Shown one piece after another: positions 26,392-36,299 of a stretch of DNA of 64,000 bases. The DNA comes from Bifidobacterium aerophilum (GTDB lineage: Bacteria; Actinomycetota; Actinomycetes; Actinomycetales; Bifidobacteriaceae), in NCBI RefSeq assembly GCF_010667685.1, contig NZ_WHZW01000003.1, forward strand, positions 62,001 to 126,000. Direction: 5' to 3'. Made by a program: the position numbers and the translations under genes. Position 1 is the stretch's first letter, and every line of letters begins with the position of its first letter. The notes beneath the pieces were generated by a model, which made no database searches, was not told the origin of the DNA, and saw only the letters and a list, made by a program, of their open reading frames with translations.

Positions 26392-27975
26392 ATGAGCAAT
26401 GAAGCAACCAACACCGCAACCGTCAGCCTCACCGGCACCAAACCGATCGCCGACGTGCCCCGCCGCCTGTTCGGCTCGTTCGTCGAACATCTCGGCCGAT
26501 GCGTCTACGGCGGCATCTACGAGCCCGGCCACCCCACCGCCGACGAAAACGGCTTCCGTCAGGACGTCCTCGACCTCGTCAAGGAGCTCGGCGTGACCTG
26601 CGTGCGTTATCCGGGCGGCAACTTCGTGTCCAACTACAACTGGGAGGACGGCACCGGTCCGCGCGAGAAGCGCCCGGTACGCCGCGACCTCGCATGGCAC
26701 TGCACCGAAACCAACCAGATGGGCATCGACGACTTCTACCGTTGGAGCCAGAAGTCCGGCACCGAGATCATGCTCGCCGTGAACATGGGCTCGCGCGGGC
26801 TGCACGCGGCGCTTGAGGAACTCGAGTACGTCAACGGTACGGCCGGCACCGAGCTGGCCGACCGCCGCGTGAAGAACGGCATCGAGGAGCCGATGGACGT
26901 GAAGATGTGGTGCATCGGCAACGAGATGGACGGCCCATGGCAGGTCGGTCACATGAGCCCGGACGAGTACGCGGCGGCGGTCGACCGCGTCGCGCACGCG
27001 ATGAAGCTGGCCGAATCCGGTCTCGAGCTCGTGGCGTGCGGCTCGTCGAACGCGCACATGCCGACGTTCGGCGAATGGGAGCGCAAGGTGCTCACCAAGG
27101 CGTACCGGAACCTCGATTTCGTGTCCGCGCACGCGTACTACATGGATCGCGGCCATCGCACGCATGATGCGGTGGAGCTGCAGGATTTCCTCGCGTCGGC
27201 CGAGGACATGACGTACTTCATCGACACCGTGGCCAAGCAGGCGGACGCCGCGAAGGCTGCGAACCACGGCGACAAGGACATCGCGCTGTCGTTCGACGAA
27301 TGGGGCGTGTGGTACTCCGATGCGTGGGGCGAGCAGGAGGAGGCGTGGAGACAGGAGTCCGCGAACGGACTGCATCACGGGGCCTGGCCGGTCGCGCCGC
27401 ACCTGCTCGAGGACATCTACACCGCGGCCGACGCGGTGGTCGAGGGATCGCTGATGATCACGCTGCTCAAGCATTGCGATCGTGTGCGTTCCGCGTCGCG
27501 CGCGCAGCTCGTCAACGTGATCGCGCCGATCATGGCCGAACCGGATGGCGGCAAGGCGTGGAAGCAGACGATCTTCTACCCGTTCGCCGAAGCCGCGAAC
27601 CACGCGCGCGGCGACGTGTATGTGCCGGCGATCGACTCGCCGACCGTGGCGACCAAGTCGTACGGCGACGTGGCGGCGATCGACGCGGTGGTGACGTGGG
27701 ATGCCGCGTCGCGTCGCGGCCTGCTGCTTGCCGTGAACTGCGATCTCGGCGCGGCGCACGACGTGACCGTCTCGCTCGACGGACTGTCCGACGCGGGAGA
27801 CATGACCGTGACGCGCACGCGGATCCTGCACGACGACAATCCGTACCGTCAGAACACGGCCGAGGACACGGACGCCGTGACGCCGGGCGATCTCGACGTG
27901 ACGACGGTGGATGCCGGCACGCTGACTTTCGCTTTGCCTGCCGTCTCGTGGGCGGCGGTCGAGTTCACCGCGTGA
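26392..27975 (+). CDS. abfA: GH51 alpha-L-arabinofuranosidase, AbfA type
   Basis: A 527-residue GH51 enzyme of the canonical intracellular length. Key blocks are RLFGSFVEHLGRCVYGGIYEP, VRYPGGNFVSNYNWEDG, acid/base Glu178 in CIGNEMDGPW and nucleophile Glu303 in LSFDEWGVWY, then a C-terminal beta-sandwich. It should cleave terminal arabinofuranose from short arabino-oligosaccharides. The start at 26392 follows AAAGGAG. It stands after a 229-base repeat-filled gap, so it may have its own promoter rather than share the LacI-GH43 transcript. A strong terminator follows. It differs in domain layout from the 795-aa GH51 at 1252. Confidence 0.95.
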   Translation: MSNEATNTATVSLTGTKPIADVPRRLFGSFVEHLGRCVYGGIYEPGHPTADENGFRQDVLDLVKELGVTCVRYPGGNFVSNYNWEDGTGPREKRPVRRDLAWHCTETNQMGIDDFYRWSQKSGTEIMLAVNMGSRGLHAALEELEYVNGTAGTELADRRVKNGIEEPMDVKMWCIGNEMDGPWQVGHMSPDEYAAAVDRVAHAMKLAESGLELVACGSSNAHMPTFGEWERKVLTKAYRNLDFVSAHAYYMDRGHRTHDAVELQDFLASAEDMTYFIDTVAKQADAAKAANHGDKDIALSFDEWGVWYSDAWGEQEEAWRQESANGLHHGAWPVAPHLLEDIYTAADAVVEGSLMITLLKHCDRVRSASRAQLVNVIAPIMAEPDGGKAWKQTIFYPFAEAANHARGDVYVPAIDSPTVATKSYGDVAAIDAVVTWDAASRRGLLLAVNCDLGAAHDVTVSLDGLSDAGDMTVTRTRILHDDNPYRQNTAEDTDAVTPGDLDVTTVDAGTLTFALPAVSWAAVEFTA

Positions 27976-28104
27976 TTCCCAGAGGATTTCCAGACAAACC
28001 GCACGCTACGTCATGGAACGTGCGGTTATATGGGAATCACGGCCGGACAGGCCGCGACAACTGAACATCTTCTTCCTCTCTTCTCTCTCCTTTCTCCTTT
28101 CTCG

Positions 28105-28145
28105 CGTTGGGGCCCGGTTCACACGAACCGGGCCCCAACGTTTTT
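28105..28145 (+). terminator. Rho-independent terminator after GH51
   Basis: Perfect 16-bp stem (arms CGTTGGGGCCCGGTTC and its complement) with loop ACAC, followed by TTTTT. It lies 130 bases after the abfA stop. Confidence 0.9.
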
Positions 28146-28244
28146 GCGGTCATACGGGTATGGAATGCGGGCAGGTATGGCAGGTTCGGGCCGCCGTGCG
28201 ATGCCGTGTTATGAACGGCATTTCCGCGCCGTAGCACCCCACCC

Positions 28245-28550
28245 GTCAGCTTCGCTGACATCCTCACCTTCAGGGGAGGGAAAACCTGCGGGCACCGCAC
28301 TATGGACGTGGCGGAAGGACGTACTCCCCCTCAGGGGAAGGAAAAACCGGCCGGTCCGCAAGCCGCAACGAAGCCCGATCCTCGGAAACGCGAACGGCGC
28401 CCCCCCTGAAGGGGAGGGTGGCGCGAAGCGCCGGGCGAGGTGACGCAGAGGGAGTCGGGATTCGGTTAAGAGAGGAAAAGACCACCACCAATCACCTCTT
28501 CCCTCCCCTGAAGGGGAGGGTGGCGCAAAGCGCCGGGTGGGGTGATGCGG
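28245..28550. repeat. GC-rich palindromic repeats before a LacI gene
   Basis: CCCCACCCGTCAGC...GCTGAC, three CCTGAAGGGGAGGG-type palindromes and TGGCGCAAAGCGCC units. The last, 28501-28520, is a perfect 20-bp palindrome. Related sequence occurs at 43250-43295. No gene in this part of the 639-base gap. Confidence 0.6.
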
Positions 28551-28614
28551 TGATGCACTACGATGATGCTGTGCGATCCAGCCCGGTTCCGGGCGCGACG
28601 GCGAAGGAGGAGAC

Positions 28615-29667
28615 ATGGCGACGTTGCGGGATGTGGCGGCACGGGCCGGTGTGTCGGCGTCGGCGGTGTCGTACATTCTTCGCGGGGATACCCGGTTCCA
28701 GACGGAAACGGTCGAACGGGTGCGGGCGGCGGCGCGCGAGCTGGGATATACGGCGAATCTGTCGGCGAGGATCCTCAAGGCCGGACGCAACGGCGTGATC
28801 GGCGTGGCGGTATATGCGCTGGAAGCCGCGCAGCCGATGCGGCTGGCGGCGGCGATCACGCGTGAGGCCGGCGAGCGCGGGTTGCGCGTGATCGTTCAGG
28901 AAACGGCCAATTCGCGCGAAGGCGAGTTGCAGGCGCTGGAACGTACGACGAGCCAGTTCTGCGACGGCCTGATCTTCAGCCCGGCGAAGGTGTCGGCGGA
29001 GGAGATCAAGTCGCATATCGGCACGAAACCGATGGTGTGGTGCGAGGATTTCGCGGACGAGCCGCTGTTCGACGCGGTGGTGACGCCGAGTTTCGAAGGG
29101 GCGCGGGATGCGGTGCGGCATCTGATCGCGGTCGGCTGCCGGCGGATCGGGATTCTGGGGATTGGCGCGCACGAGGATGCACGGAATAAGGCGGTCTCGG
29201 ATGCGGATGGCAACTCCGCATTCCGCGCGCAACGGCTGCGCGGGGCCTTGGCGGCGTTGGATGAGGCCGGCATCGAGTTCGAACCGGATATGGCGATCGC
29301 CTGTCCGTGGGATTTCGAGTCGGGACGCGAAGCGGCGCACCGATTGGCGGCGCGGCGTACGGATGATCGTCTGCCGGTTGACGGCCTGTTCTGCCTGAAC
29401 GATGCGCTGGCGATCGGCACGGCACGCGGATTTACGGACTGCGGCGTACGGGTGCCCTCCGATGTGGCGATCATCGGGTTCGACGGCATCCTCGAAGCGG
29501 CGTATACGTCACCGTCGATCAGCACGGTCGACATCGACTATGACGACTACGCGCGCAAGGCGCTCGACCTGCTCGTTTCGCGCATCGAGCGCCCGTCCGA
29601 GACGACCGCCCCACGGCGGCTGGTCGCGAATTACCGTCTTGTCCAGCGCGAATCCACCGCACGCTGA
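28615..29667 (+). CDS. LacI-family transcriptional regulator
   Basis: A 350-residue LacI/GalR regulator. The HTH is LRDVAARAGVSASAVSYIL (4-22). The sensor starts at NGVIGVAVYALEAAQPM, an atypical beginning with no PFY motif, so its effector pocket may differ from the other six LacI proteins here. C-terminal blocks are DGLFCLNDALAIGTARGF and VPSDVAIIGFDG. The start at 28615 has GAAGGAGGAG just upstream. It is isolated between a repeat-filled gap and a 390-base gap and faces away from GH51, so its target is not obvious. GH120 on the opposite strand downstream is convergent, not divergent. Confidence 0.85.
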   Translation: MATLRDVAARAGVSASAVSYILRGDTRFQTETVERVRAAARELGYTANLSARILKAGRNGVIGVAVYALEAAQPMRLAAAITREAGERGLRVIVQETANSREGELQALERTTSQFCDGLIFSPAKVSAEEIKSHIGTKPMVWCEDFADEPLFDAVVTPSFEGARDAVRHLIAVGCRRIGILGIGAHEDARNKAVSDADGNSAFRAQRLRGALAALDEAGIEFEPDMAIACPWDFESGREAAHRLAARRTDDRLPVDGLFCLNDALAIGTARGFTDCGVRVPSDVAIIGFDGILEAAYTSPSISTVDIDYDDYARKALDLLVSRIERPSETTAPRRLVANYRLVQRESTAR

Positions 29668-30057
29668 GGAACAACCACTTCTTCGTGGAGGATTCCTGCC
29701 ACACCATATGATCGCATCGATGAAATCATGACGTGCTCATATTCCATGTCTCACCATGACGATTTATGCCCCATAATCGTTTTGGAGACAGCTCCTCGCA
29801 CGGCCGGCACAGCAGCCATGCGGGAAAACGGCTTAATTCCAATGTTCATGATTCTCGACGAACTGTCGCACCCTGCCTTGTCAAACGATATACGCGCCAT
29901 TGACGACAGTATCGCTGTCACAAAAACGATATAAACCGATTTTCGACAATGTGTGACACGACATCGTGCGGCGACGAGCCCTGGACCCATCACCGCACGA
30001 TCCAACAAGGGAAAGCCAGTCGCACCGACACACTCCGTATATCCGCGATCGCGCCGA
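29668..30057. other. Gap of 390 bases without a convincing gene
   Basis: The stretch is somewhat AT-richer than its surroundings. A short open frame (29728-29934) shows no recognisable domain, and its start lacks a clear ribosome site. No terminator with a T-run or operator palindrome was seen. It could hold a decayed gene. Confidence 0.4.
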
Positions 30058-32196
30058 TCAGCGCCACACGGTGACAGACCGGTTCGGGCGGAACGCGGCG
30101 AGCGGGCCGCGCGAGGATTGCGCCGCACGTGACTCCCCCGCAATATCCGTGTCGAAGACGAACGGGTTGCCGTCCGCGTGTTCGAATCGTTCCTCCACGA
30201 TGCGCGGCTCGCCGAGGTCGGCGGTGCGCACGATCACACCTGTGCCGAACACGTCATCGTCATCCGCACCGCCATCAGCCCGCACGGCCAATCGCACCGA
30301 ACGATCGGCATCATCCTGCGCAATGTCAACCGCGAACGAACCGTCGCGCACCAGCGCACCCGTCTCTCCGAGCAGCGCCCTCGCACCGCCGACGTACGTG
30401 TTGTCGCGCGAGAACACCGGTTGCGGCAGATCGCGGAAATAATCCTCATCGTTGATGCCGACGTACTCGTCGGCCAGTCGGCGATACTCGTCAAGCGTCG
30501 CCGGACGCTCGCCATGCTCCCCCGCGCCACGCTTCATCTCGTGCGCGGCCTGCAGGTTGTACGCGCGCGTGCCATGCCCCTCGGCCAGCCAGCCGGTCTG
30601 TTCGTCGGCGTCGTCGGGCGTGCCGTCGGCCTTCACGAACAGGTTGTTGACGAACCGGTCGTCGCCGCCGTAGACGAATGCGGAACCGGCCGGCGCGGTG
30701 GTGTGCGGGAAATGGTACGGCGTGGAACGGTCCATGACGCGGCCGAGCCGGATCGTGCCGGCGATGAGGTTGTTCACGTACGCGCCGCCGTCGGAGATGA
30801 TGTCGAGGCTGATCGGCGAGGCGAGCACGTTGTTGCTGACCGTGTACGGGCCGTGGCTGACCTCGATCATGATGTCGCGCGTGTTCGCCCAGAACACGTT
30901 GCGGTCGATGTGAGTGCCCTGCGTCTGCCAGTCGAGCCACATGCCGAGCGTGCAGTCGTGGATGTTGTTGTTCGCGATGACCGTATCGACCGCGGCGTGG
31001 AACTTGATGCCGCCGATCTCGTGGCCCCAGAACTCGCGGCGCGTGGCGACGTCGTGGATCTCGTTGTGCTCGATGCGGCTGAACGCACAGCCCATGTGGC
31101 CGACGATGCCAGTCTGGCCGCAGTCGTGGATGCGGTTGCCCCGCACGAGGTGCCCGCCGACCACGCCGCGCTGCCAGCCGAAGCGCAGGGCCTTGAATAC
31201 GGCCTCCATCTGGTACTGGTAGCCGGACTTACGTCGGGTGCGCGTGCAGTCGTTGTCGCCGGTGGAGGCTTCCTTGCCGAGCGCGACGGCGGAGCACTTC
31301 GCGTCGTGGATGTGGTTGTTTTCGATGATCCAGCCGCGCGACCAGTGCGTGTTGATCATGCCGGTCTGGTCGGCGGTGGGCGGGGCCCACGGGGTTGCGG
31401 CCTGGGCGATTTCGAAGCCGCGCACGGTGATGTAGTTGGTTTGGGGACGGGATGGAGCGAAGCAGGTTTCGCGCACGTTGATTTCGGTGAGGGACTTGTT
31501 CGGGTCCGCGTCGTGGAAGTTGGCCCAGATGGTGGTGGTGCCGGTGTACGCGTCGCCGGTGACTTCGGCGTACCAGACAAGCGTGGTGAGGTCCGGGTTG
31601 CCGACGGCGGTGTCCGCGACCGGGCCGTTGCGCCATGCGCCAGAGTCGAAGCCAACCGTGCGTGGGCGCGGATGGGCGACCTCCTCGCGGCTGAATGCCT
31701 CGTAGAGCGCACGGCCGTCGAGGTAGACACAGCCGAGATGACAAGCGGGACGTTCCGGGTAGCCGGCCGCGACGACCTCCGGGGCGAGTTCGTCGCACCC
31801 CTCGCGGATGGCACGGGCGTGCGAGCTGGCGTCGATCACCCAATCGCCGAACACCGTGCGCGCATACGGGTTGAACGCGCCGAACATGGCGTTCGACAGC
31901 TCGGCCTTCCACACGATGCCGTCCGAGGACTCCTCGGCACGCTCCCAGGTGTCGACGCGCTCGGAACCCTTGATGACGGGGTGTTCGCCGTCCGCCGCGC
32001 GGTAGACGATGCGATGCTCCGCGCCGTCGCCGCCGTATCGCGGGTCGACGGATTCGCGGTAGACGCCGTCATGCACGATGATCTCGTCGCCGGCGCGCGC
32101 GATGGCGGCTGCCTCGTTGATGGTACGGAACGGATGGGCTTCGGTGCCGTCCGCGCCGGTTGCGGGCGCGGATGCGGAAACGTGGTACGCGGTCAT
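30058..32196 (-). CDS. GH120 beta-xylosidase
   Basis: A 712-residue right-handed parallel beta-helix enzyme. It starts with YHVSASAPATGADGTEAHPF and HPFRTINEAAAIARAGDEI, the usual opening of GH120, and has repeated NNxIHD turns. Two acidic residues 23 apart, Asp422 (MWLDWQ) and Glu445 (IMIEVSHGP), match the spacing of the nucleophile and acid/base in the characterised family member XylC, as I recall it. It should release xylose from xylo-oligosaccharides in the cytoplasm; there is no signal peptide. The start at 32196 follows GAGGAGGAG. An 18-bp perfect palindrome 43 bases upstream is the likely operator; the adjacent LacI at 32738 is the obvious candidate regulator. Confidence 0.88.
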   Translation of the reverse strand: MTAYHVSASAPATGADGTEAHPFRTINEAAAIARAGDEIIVHDGVYRESVDPRYGGDGAEHRIVYRAADGEHPVIKGSERVDTWERAEESSDGIVWKAELSNAMFGAFNPYARTVFGDWVIDASSHARAIREGCDELAPEVVAAGYPERPACHLGCVYLDGRALYEAFSREEVAHPRPRTVGFDSGAWRNGPVADTAVGNPDLTTLVWYAEVTGDAYTGTTTIWANFHDADPNKSLTEINVRETCFAPSRPQTNYITVRGFEIAQAATPWAPPTADQTGMINTHWSRGWIIENNHIHDAKCSAVALGKEASTGDNDCTRTRRKSGYQYQMEAVFKALRFGWQRGVVGGHLVRGNRIHDCGQTGIVGHMGCAFSRIEHNEIHDVATRREFWGHEIGGIKFHAAVDTVIANNNIHDCTLGMWLDWQTQGTHIDRNVFWANTRDIMIEVSHGPYTVSNNVLASPISLDIISDGGAYVNNLIAGTIRLGRVMDRSTPYHFPHTTAPAGSAFVYGGDDRFVNNLFVKADGTPDDADEQTGWLAEGHGTRAYNLQAAHEMKRGAGEHGERPATLDEYRRLADEYVGINDEDYFRDLPQPVFSRDNTYVGGARALLGETGALVRDGSFAVDIAQDDADRSVRLAVRADGGADDDDVFGTGVIVRTADLGEPRIVEERFEHADGNPFVFDTDIAGESRAAQSSRGPLAAFRPNRSVTVWR

Positions 32197-32238
32197 GACG
32201 CTCCTCCTCGTTGTGGGGCCTTATTTGCCATCATTGTA

Positions 32239-32256
32239 TATTCAAACGTTTGAATA
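32239..32256. promoter_or_regulatory. Operator candidate upstream of GH120 (TATTCAAACGTTTGAATA)
   Basis: Perfect 18-bp palindrome with the central CG typical of LacI-family operators, 43 bases upstream of the GH120 start. No second copy was noticed in the window. Confidence 0.75.
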
Positions 32257-32289
32257 ACACGCCGAGCAGAACTTTCCTCATCAGCGAAT

Positions 32290-32580
32290 CAGCACTACTT
32301 GACCCTCAGCAATTCGGGAACCCCACTCGAAATCCCCCCTGATCTCCATTACCGAGGCAATTCGCAAACCTTGAGGCAGAAATTCCGTCCCGCACAAGTC
32401 ATTTCGCAAACTCTGAGGTAGCCGCAGATCGCAGCATCGCATATATCGCATCCAACAAGGCCGCTCGGTGGTGCGTTTCAGCGTGTTTCGCAACATCATC
32501 TGCCTCACAGTTTGCGAATCGACGACGCCGCGTCGTCAAAACTGCCTCAAGGTTTGCAAATCGGCAATATTTGCCCCATC
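32290..32580. repeat. CAAACTCTGAGGCAG repeat cluster
   Basis: Four units in both orientations (near 32363, 32404, 32501 and 32543) of CGCAAACYYTGAGGCAG, filling much of the 541-base gap between GH120 and LacI. The same family recurs at 52845-53035. No gene seen. Confidence 0.65.
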
Positions 32581-32737
32581 TTTACCGGTGTATGCGCCGA
32601 AAACCCAAGTCCCGGCCAGTCCCACAGTCGCTGCGCAACGGCCCTCCCGACAAGTGGATACGAAAAGAGGCGGAAGGTACCGTAAGCCCACCAACGCATC
32701 AAGAAACAATCCGCCCCTCGAACACGGCCGAAAACCG

Positions 32738-33847
32738 TCACCGTTCGGCACTGCCACGCGAGACAATGCGATACGCGAGCATATGCGTGCGCGGCGCATC
32801 GGAGGCACCGGCAGCGGCGCCACCAACCCCCGAACGAGCGGAAGACTTGCCGATCCGATCCGCCAGCATGTCCAGACAGACGGACGAGACCTCGGCGGTA
32901 TCGATCATCACGCTGGACAGGCCGGGATTCGTGTACCGACCGTCCTCCACGCCGTCGAAGCCCATGACCATCACGTCGTCGGGCACACGCACGCCGGCAT
33001 CGGCCAGCGCCCGCAACGCGCCGATCGCAACCGTGTCCGTCATGCAGAACACCGCATCGAACCCCAGCGAATCATGGCTCGCGCGACCGTCCCCCGCAGT
33101 CATGCCGCGATCCGCAAGGATCCGCGACATGGCATCATACCCGGATTGCCGGGTCCAGCCGCAAGGCACCACATCGTCAGGCCCATACGGCAATCCGGCT
33201 TCGGTCAGTGCCTCGCAGGCACCCCGCAAACGCAGCCCGGCACTGTTCGCGGCCTTCGTCAGCTCATTCCCGGAACAGTACGATGTGCCGAGAACGAGCA
33301 TCCGCCGCGCACCGGACGCGACCATGTGCCGCACCGCCGCCTTCGCGCCATCAACGCACGGGGTGAACACGCAGTCGACACTCCCCTCAAGCCCGAATCC
33401 GTCGAGCACGACCAGGGGATGCCCATGCGCGGAGGCAAGCGCGGATACCGTGTCGCGGCTGGGCCAGCACACGATCGTGCCGTCGCAGATCTGCGCGCTG
33501 GCGCTGCCGAGCATTTCGCGCTCGTAGTCGGCGGACATGCGCGTCTGCTGGGTGATGAGCTGGTAGCCGCGCCGATACGCTTCGTCGGAGAGGGTGGCGG
33601 CGAGCGCGGCCGGGAAGATCATGTCGAGATCGGCGACGGACAGTCCGATGATGCCGGTGCGGCCGGAGCTGAGCTGACGCGCGGCGAGGTTCGGCCGATA
33701 GCCGAGTTCGGCGGCCGCCTTGCGCACGCGTTCGGCGGTTTCCGGCTTGACGATCGGCCTGCCGCCTACCATCTTGCCGCGCAATGTGTTCGACGCGGTC
33801 ATGCGCGATACGCCGGCGCGTGCGGCTACATCATCGAGTGTGACCAT
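32738..33847 (-). CDS. LacI-family regulator near GH120 and GH31
   Basis: A 369-residue LacI/GalR protein. The HTH is LDDVAARAGVSRMTASNTL. The hinge is extended (GKMVGGRPIVKPETAERV). The sensor begins at TGIIGLSVADLDMIFPAAL and ends with NPGLSSVMIDTAEV. A short Ser/Gly/Ala-rich segment lies near the C-terminus (~340-353). The start at 33847 has GGAGGTAAGG immediately upstream. It lies on the same strand between GH31 and GH120, 138 bases after the GH31 stop. Its targets are probably these xylose-related genes, each of which has its own perfect palindrome upstream, though the two palindromes differ from each other. Confidence 0.85.
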   Translation of the reverse strand: MVTLDDVAARAGVSRMTASNTLRGKMVGGRPIVKPETAERVRKAAAELGYRPNLAARQLSSGRTGIIGLSVADLDMIFPAALAATLSDEAYRRGYQLITQQTRMSADYEREMLGSASAQICDGTIVCWPSRDTVSALASAHGHPLVVLDGFGLEGSVDCVFTPCVDGAKAAVRHMVASGARRMLVLGTSYCSGNELTKAANSAGLRLRGACEALTEAGLPYGPDDVVPCGWTRQSGYDAMSRILADRGMTAGDGRASHDSLGFDAVFCMTDTVAIGALRALADAGVRVPDDVMVMGFDGVEDGRYTNPGLSSVMIDTAEVSSVCLDMLADRIGKSSARSGVGGAAAGASDAPRTHMLAYRIVSRGSAER

Positions 33848-33879
33848 CCTTACCTCCGCGTCTTATCGTAGTCGACCCG

Positions 33880-33985
33880 CCTGCCGGTCGACGGCCGCTC
33901 GGGTCAACCGGTCGACGGTCGATCGGACCGGCTGACCGGCCGATCCGGTCGACGCAGTCGGCGGATCAACCGATCAGCCGGTCGG
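33880..33985. repeat. CCGGTCGAC repeat cluster
   Basis: The gap between LacI and the GH31 stop is almost entirely made of variants of CCGGTCGACGG and GACCGGYYGA, at least four copies. It could form alternative hairpins at the end of GH31 transcripts. Confidence 0.5.
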
Positions 33986-36214
33986 TCAGATCAGTCCGGC
34001 AAGTCCGTGATCGCGGCCGTTGCGCGCGAACGCGGGGACGACGTCGAGCGGCGCGTCGACGGTGATCGTCTGGCCGCCGGCGAACGTTTCGCCGGTGTGC
34101 AGGTTCGTCCACGTGGTCGGCTCGGCGGACGCATCACCAACCGCGTCGTCGGCCTCGCTCACACCAGCACCCGGCAGGTACACCTCGCGCGAGCGCGCGC
34201 CCGGTTCGGTCACCGGCGCGACGAGGATATCCGGCCCGAACAGGTACTCGTCGGCGATGTCGGCCGCCGCCTCCTCGCCGGGGAACTCGTAGAACAGGCC
34301 GCGCACGAGCGGCTGGCCGGATTCGTGCGCCGCCGCGAACAGCTCGCGCGTGTACGGGCGCATCGCCTCACGCAGCCGGATGTACTTGACCATCGTCCTC
34401 TCGACGTCCGGGCCGAAGCTCCACGGCTCGTTGTCGTCGCCGGTGTGCACGTGGGTGATCTGGTTGCCGCGGTTGTCGAGCACCTGGTGGTTGCGCGGGC
34501 CGCGGTCGCCGTGGTTGCGCATGACCGGGCAGAACGTGGAGAACTGGCACCAGCGCACGAACAGTTCCTTGAACGCGTCGGCGGTGATGTCGGAGCCCGC
34601 GAAGCCGCCCATGTCGGTGGTGAACCACGGGATGCCGGCCGCGCCCATGTGGATCGCGCAGGTGATCTGCGCCTTGAGGTCGTCGAACGTGGAGTGCACG
34701 TCGCCGGACCACACGAGCGCACCGTAGCGCTGGGCGCCGGCCCATGCGGCACGCGACAGGTTCACCGTGTCGTTTTCGCGGCCGATCGACAGCTGCCCTT
34801 CGTAGAAGGTCTGGTTGTACTTTTGCGGGTACAGGTTGCCGACCTTGCCGACCGGGCCGGCGTTGAAGATGTAGTGCGCGTAGTCGTAGTCGCCGCCCCA
34901 CTCGGGTTCGGCCTCGTCGAGCCAGAACGCGTCCACGCCGAGGTCGGTGTAGTGTTCCTTGACCTTGCCCCACACGAAGGCGCGCGCGTCCGGGTTGGTC
35001 GCGTCGAAGAACTGGCTGTCGCGCGGCCACCACATGCCCACGTCCTTGCCGGTACGGGTTTTGGCGAGGAAGTTGCGGTGGCGCATCTCCTCGTAGTTTT
35101 CGGATTTGAGGTCGATCTGCGGCCAGATGGAGACCATGAGCTTGATGCCCATCTTGTGCAGTTCGTCGGTCATGGCTTTGGGATCCGGCCAGAATTCCTC
35201 GTCGAAGCGAAAGTCGCCCATGAGCGGCCAGTGGAAGAAGTCGATGACGATCAGGTCGATCGGGATGTTGCGCTTCCTGAAGCCGCGCGCCACGTCGAGC
35301 AGCTGCTGCTGGTTCCAGTAGCGCAGTTTGCACTGCCAGAATCCGAGGCCCCATTCGGGCATGACGGGCGCGTGGCCGGTCGCGTCGGCGTACTGCGATT
35401 CGATCTGCGCGGGCGTGCGGCCGGCGGTGATCCAGTAGTCGATCTGATCGCAGTAGTCGGCCTGCCATTCGGTGCGGTTTTGTGCGAACGTGACGCGGCC
35501 GATGGCCGGATTGTGCCACAGGAACCCGTAGCCGGCGGAGGATACGACGAACGGGACGGAGCATTGCGAGTTGCGGTGCGCGAGTTCGAGCGTGGAGCCT
35601 TTGAGGTCGAGGACGTTCTGCTGGTATTCGCCCATGCCGTACAGGTGCTCGCCGGCCGGCGGTTCGAAGCTGGCGACGGGGGCTTCCGCGCCGGATTCGA
35701 GCGGGTTGTGCTTGCGGGCGCGCAGTCGCAGGGCACCGCCGTCGGAGGCTTCCTTGAGGAGGGTTTTGCCGGTGTGCGTGTCGAGGAAGGTGAGGCGCAG
35801 CTTGTCCTTGGCCCAGCCGAAGACCTCGAGTTTGACCGCGATCTCGCCGTTGACGAGTGCGGCGGCGGTGTCGCCGATCGCGATGCTCGGCTTGGGGGCG
35901 TCGGCCGGCGGCTTGAGGAGCGCCCAGTCGGTGTCGAGCGGACGCTGCATGAGGCGGGCGCGCACGCGCACGCTGTTCGCGCCCCACGCGTCGACGCGCA
36001 CGTATTCGCCGTCGCTGGTCCATTCGATCGCGGTGCCGGACGGGTCGACGCGGAAGACCTGCGCGGCGATGGCGTCGCGCTGGCCGGACGACGCGGCTGA
36101 ATTTTCGACGCTGACGTCGGTTGCGTTGCCGCTCGCCGCACCGGCAAGCCGATCCGCGATTTCGTTTGCCGGTTTGCCGACGATTGCGAACTGATCGCAT
36201 GAAGTGTTGCTCAT
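33986..36214 (-). CDS. GH31 alpha-glycosidase, alpha-xylosidase-like
   Basis: A 742-residue GH31 enzyme. The N-terminal beta-sandwich is followed by the barrel with PEWGLGFWQCKLRY, nucleophile Asp433 in FWLDEAEPEW and acid/base Asp505 in WSGDVHSTF, then WFTTDMGGFAGS. The WQCKLRYW loop and general pattern are closest to the alpha-xylosidases that remove xylose from xyloglucan or isoprimeverose-type units, but alpha-glucosidase or alpha-galactosidase activity cannot be excluded. The start at 36214 follows AAGGAAG. Ala/Ser/Asn-rich stretches occur at ~25-48 and near the C-terminus (SEADDAVGDASAEP). No signal peptide. A perfect palindrome lies 51 bases upstream. Confidence 0.85.
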   Translation of the reverse strand: MSNTSCDQFAIVGKPANEIADRLAGAASGNATDVSVENSAASSGQRDAIAAQVFRVDPSGTAIEWTSDGEYVRVDAWGANSVRVRARLMQRPLDTDWALLKPPADAPKPSIAIGDTAAALVNGEIAVKLEVFGWAKDKLRLTFLDTHTGKTLLKEASDGGALRLRARKHNPLESGAEAPVASFEPPAGEHLYGMGEYQQNVLDLKGSTLELAHRNSQCSVPFVVSSAGYGFLWHNPAIGRVTFAQNRTEWQADYCDQIDYWITAGRTPAQIESQYADATGHAPVMPEWGLGFWQCKLRYWNQQQLLDVARGFRKRNIPIDLIVIDFFHWPLMGDFRFDEEFWPDPKAMTDELHKMGIKLMVSIWPQIDLKSENYEEMRHRNFLAKTRTGKDVGMWWPRDSQFFDATNPDARAFVWGKVKEHYTDLGVDAFWLDEAEPEWGGDYDYAHYIFNAGPVGKVGNLYPQKYNQTFYEGQLSIGRENDTVNLSRAAWAGAQRYGALVWSGDVHSTFDDLKAQITCAIHMGAAGIPWFTTDMGGFAGSDITADAFKELFVRWCQFSTFCPVMRNHGDRGPRNHQVLDNRGNQITHVHTGDDNEPWSFGPDVERTMVKYIRLREAMRPYTRELFAAAHESGQPLVRGLFYEFPGEEAAADIADEYLFGPDILVAPVTEPGARSREVYLPGAGVSEADDAVGDASAEPTTWTNLHTGETFAGGQTITVDAPLDVVPAFARNGRDHGLAGLI

Positions 36215-36264
36215 GGCTGCTTCCTTGCTGATGACGGATGGATACAACATCGTTGACGATCATT

Positions 36265-36280
36265 ATTGTAGCGCTACAAT
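36265..36280. promoter_or_regulatory. Operator candidate upstream of GH31 (ATTGTAGCGCTACAAT)
   Basis: Perfect 16-bp palindrome with central GC, 51 bases upstream of the GH31 start. No other copy noticed in the window. Confidence 0.75.
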
Positions 36281-36299
36281 TTTGCGACACGCTCGGAGT

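Noticed and set aside
29728-29934. Small 68-codon open frame in the 390-base gap
   Set aside because: No recognisable motif, no ribosome binding site, and overlapping frames are equally plausible.
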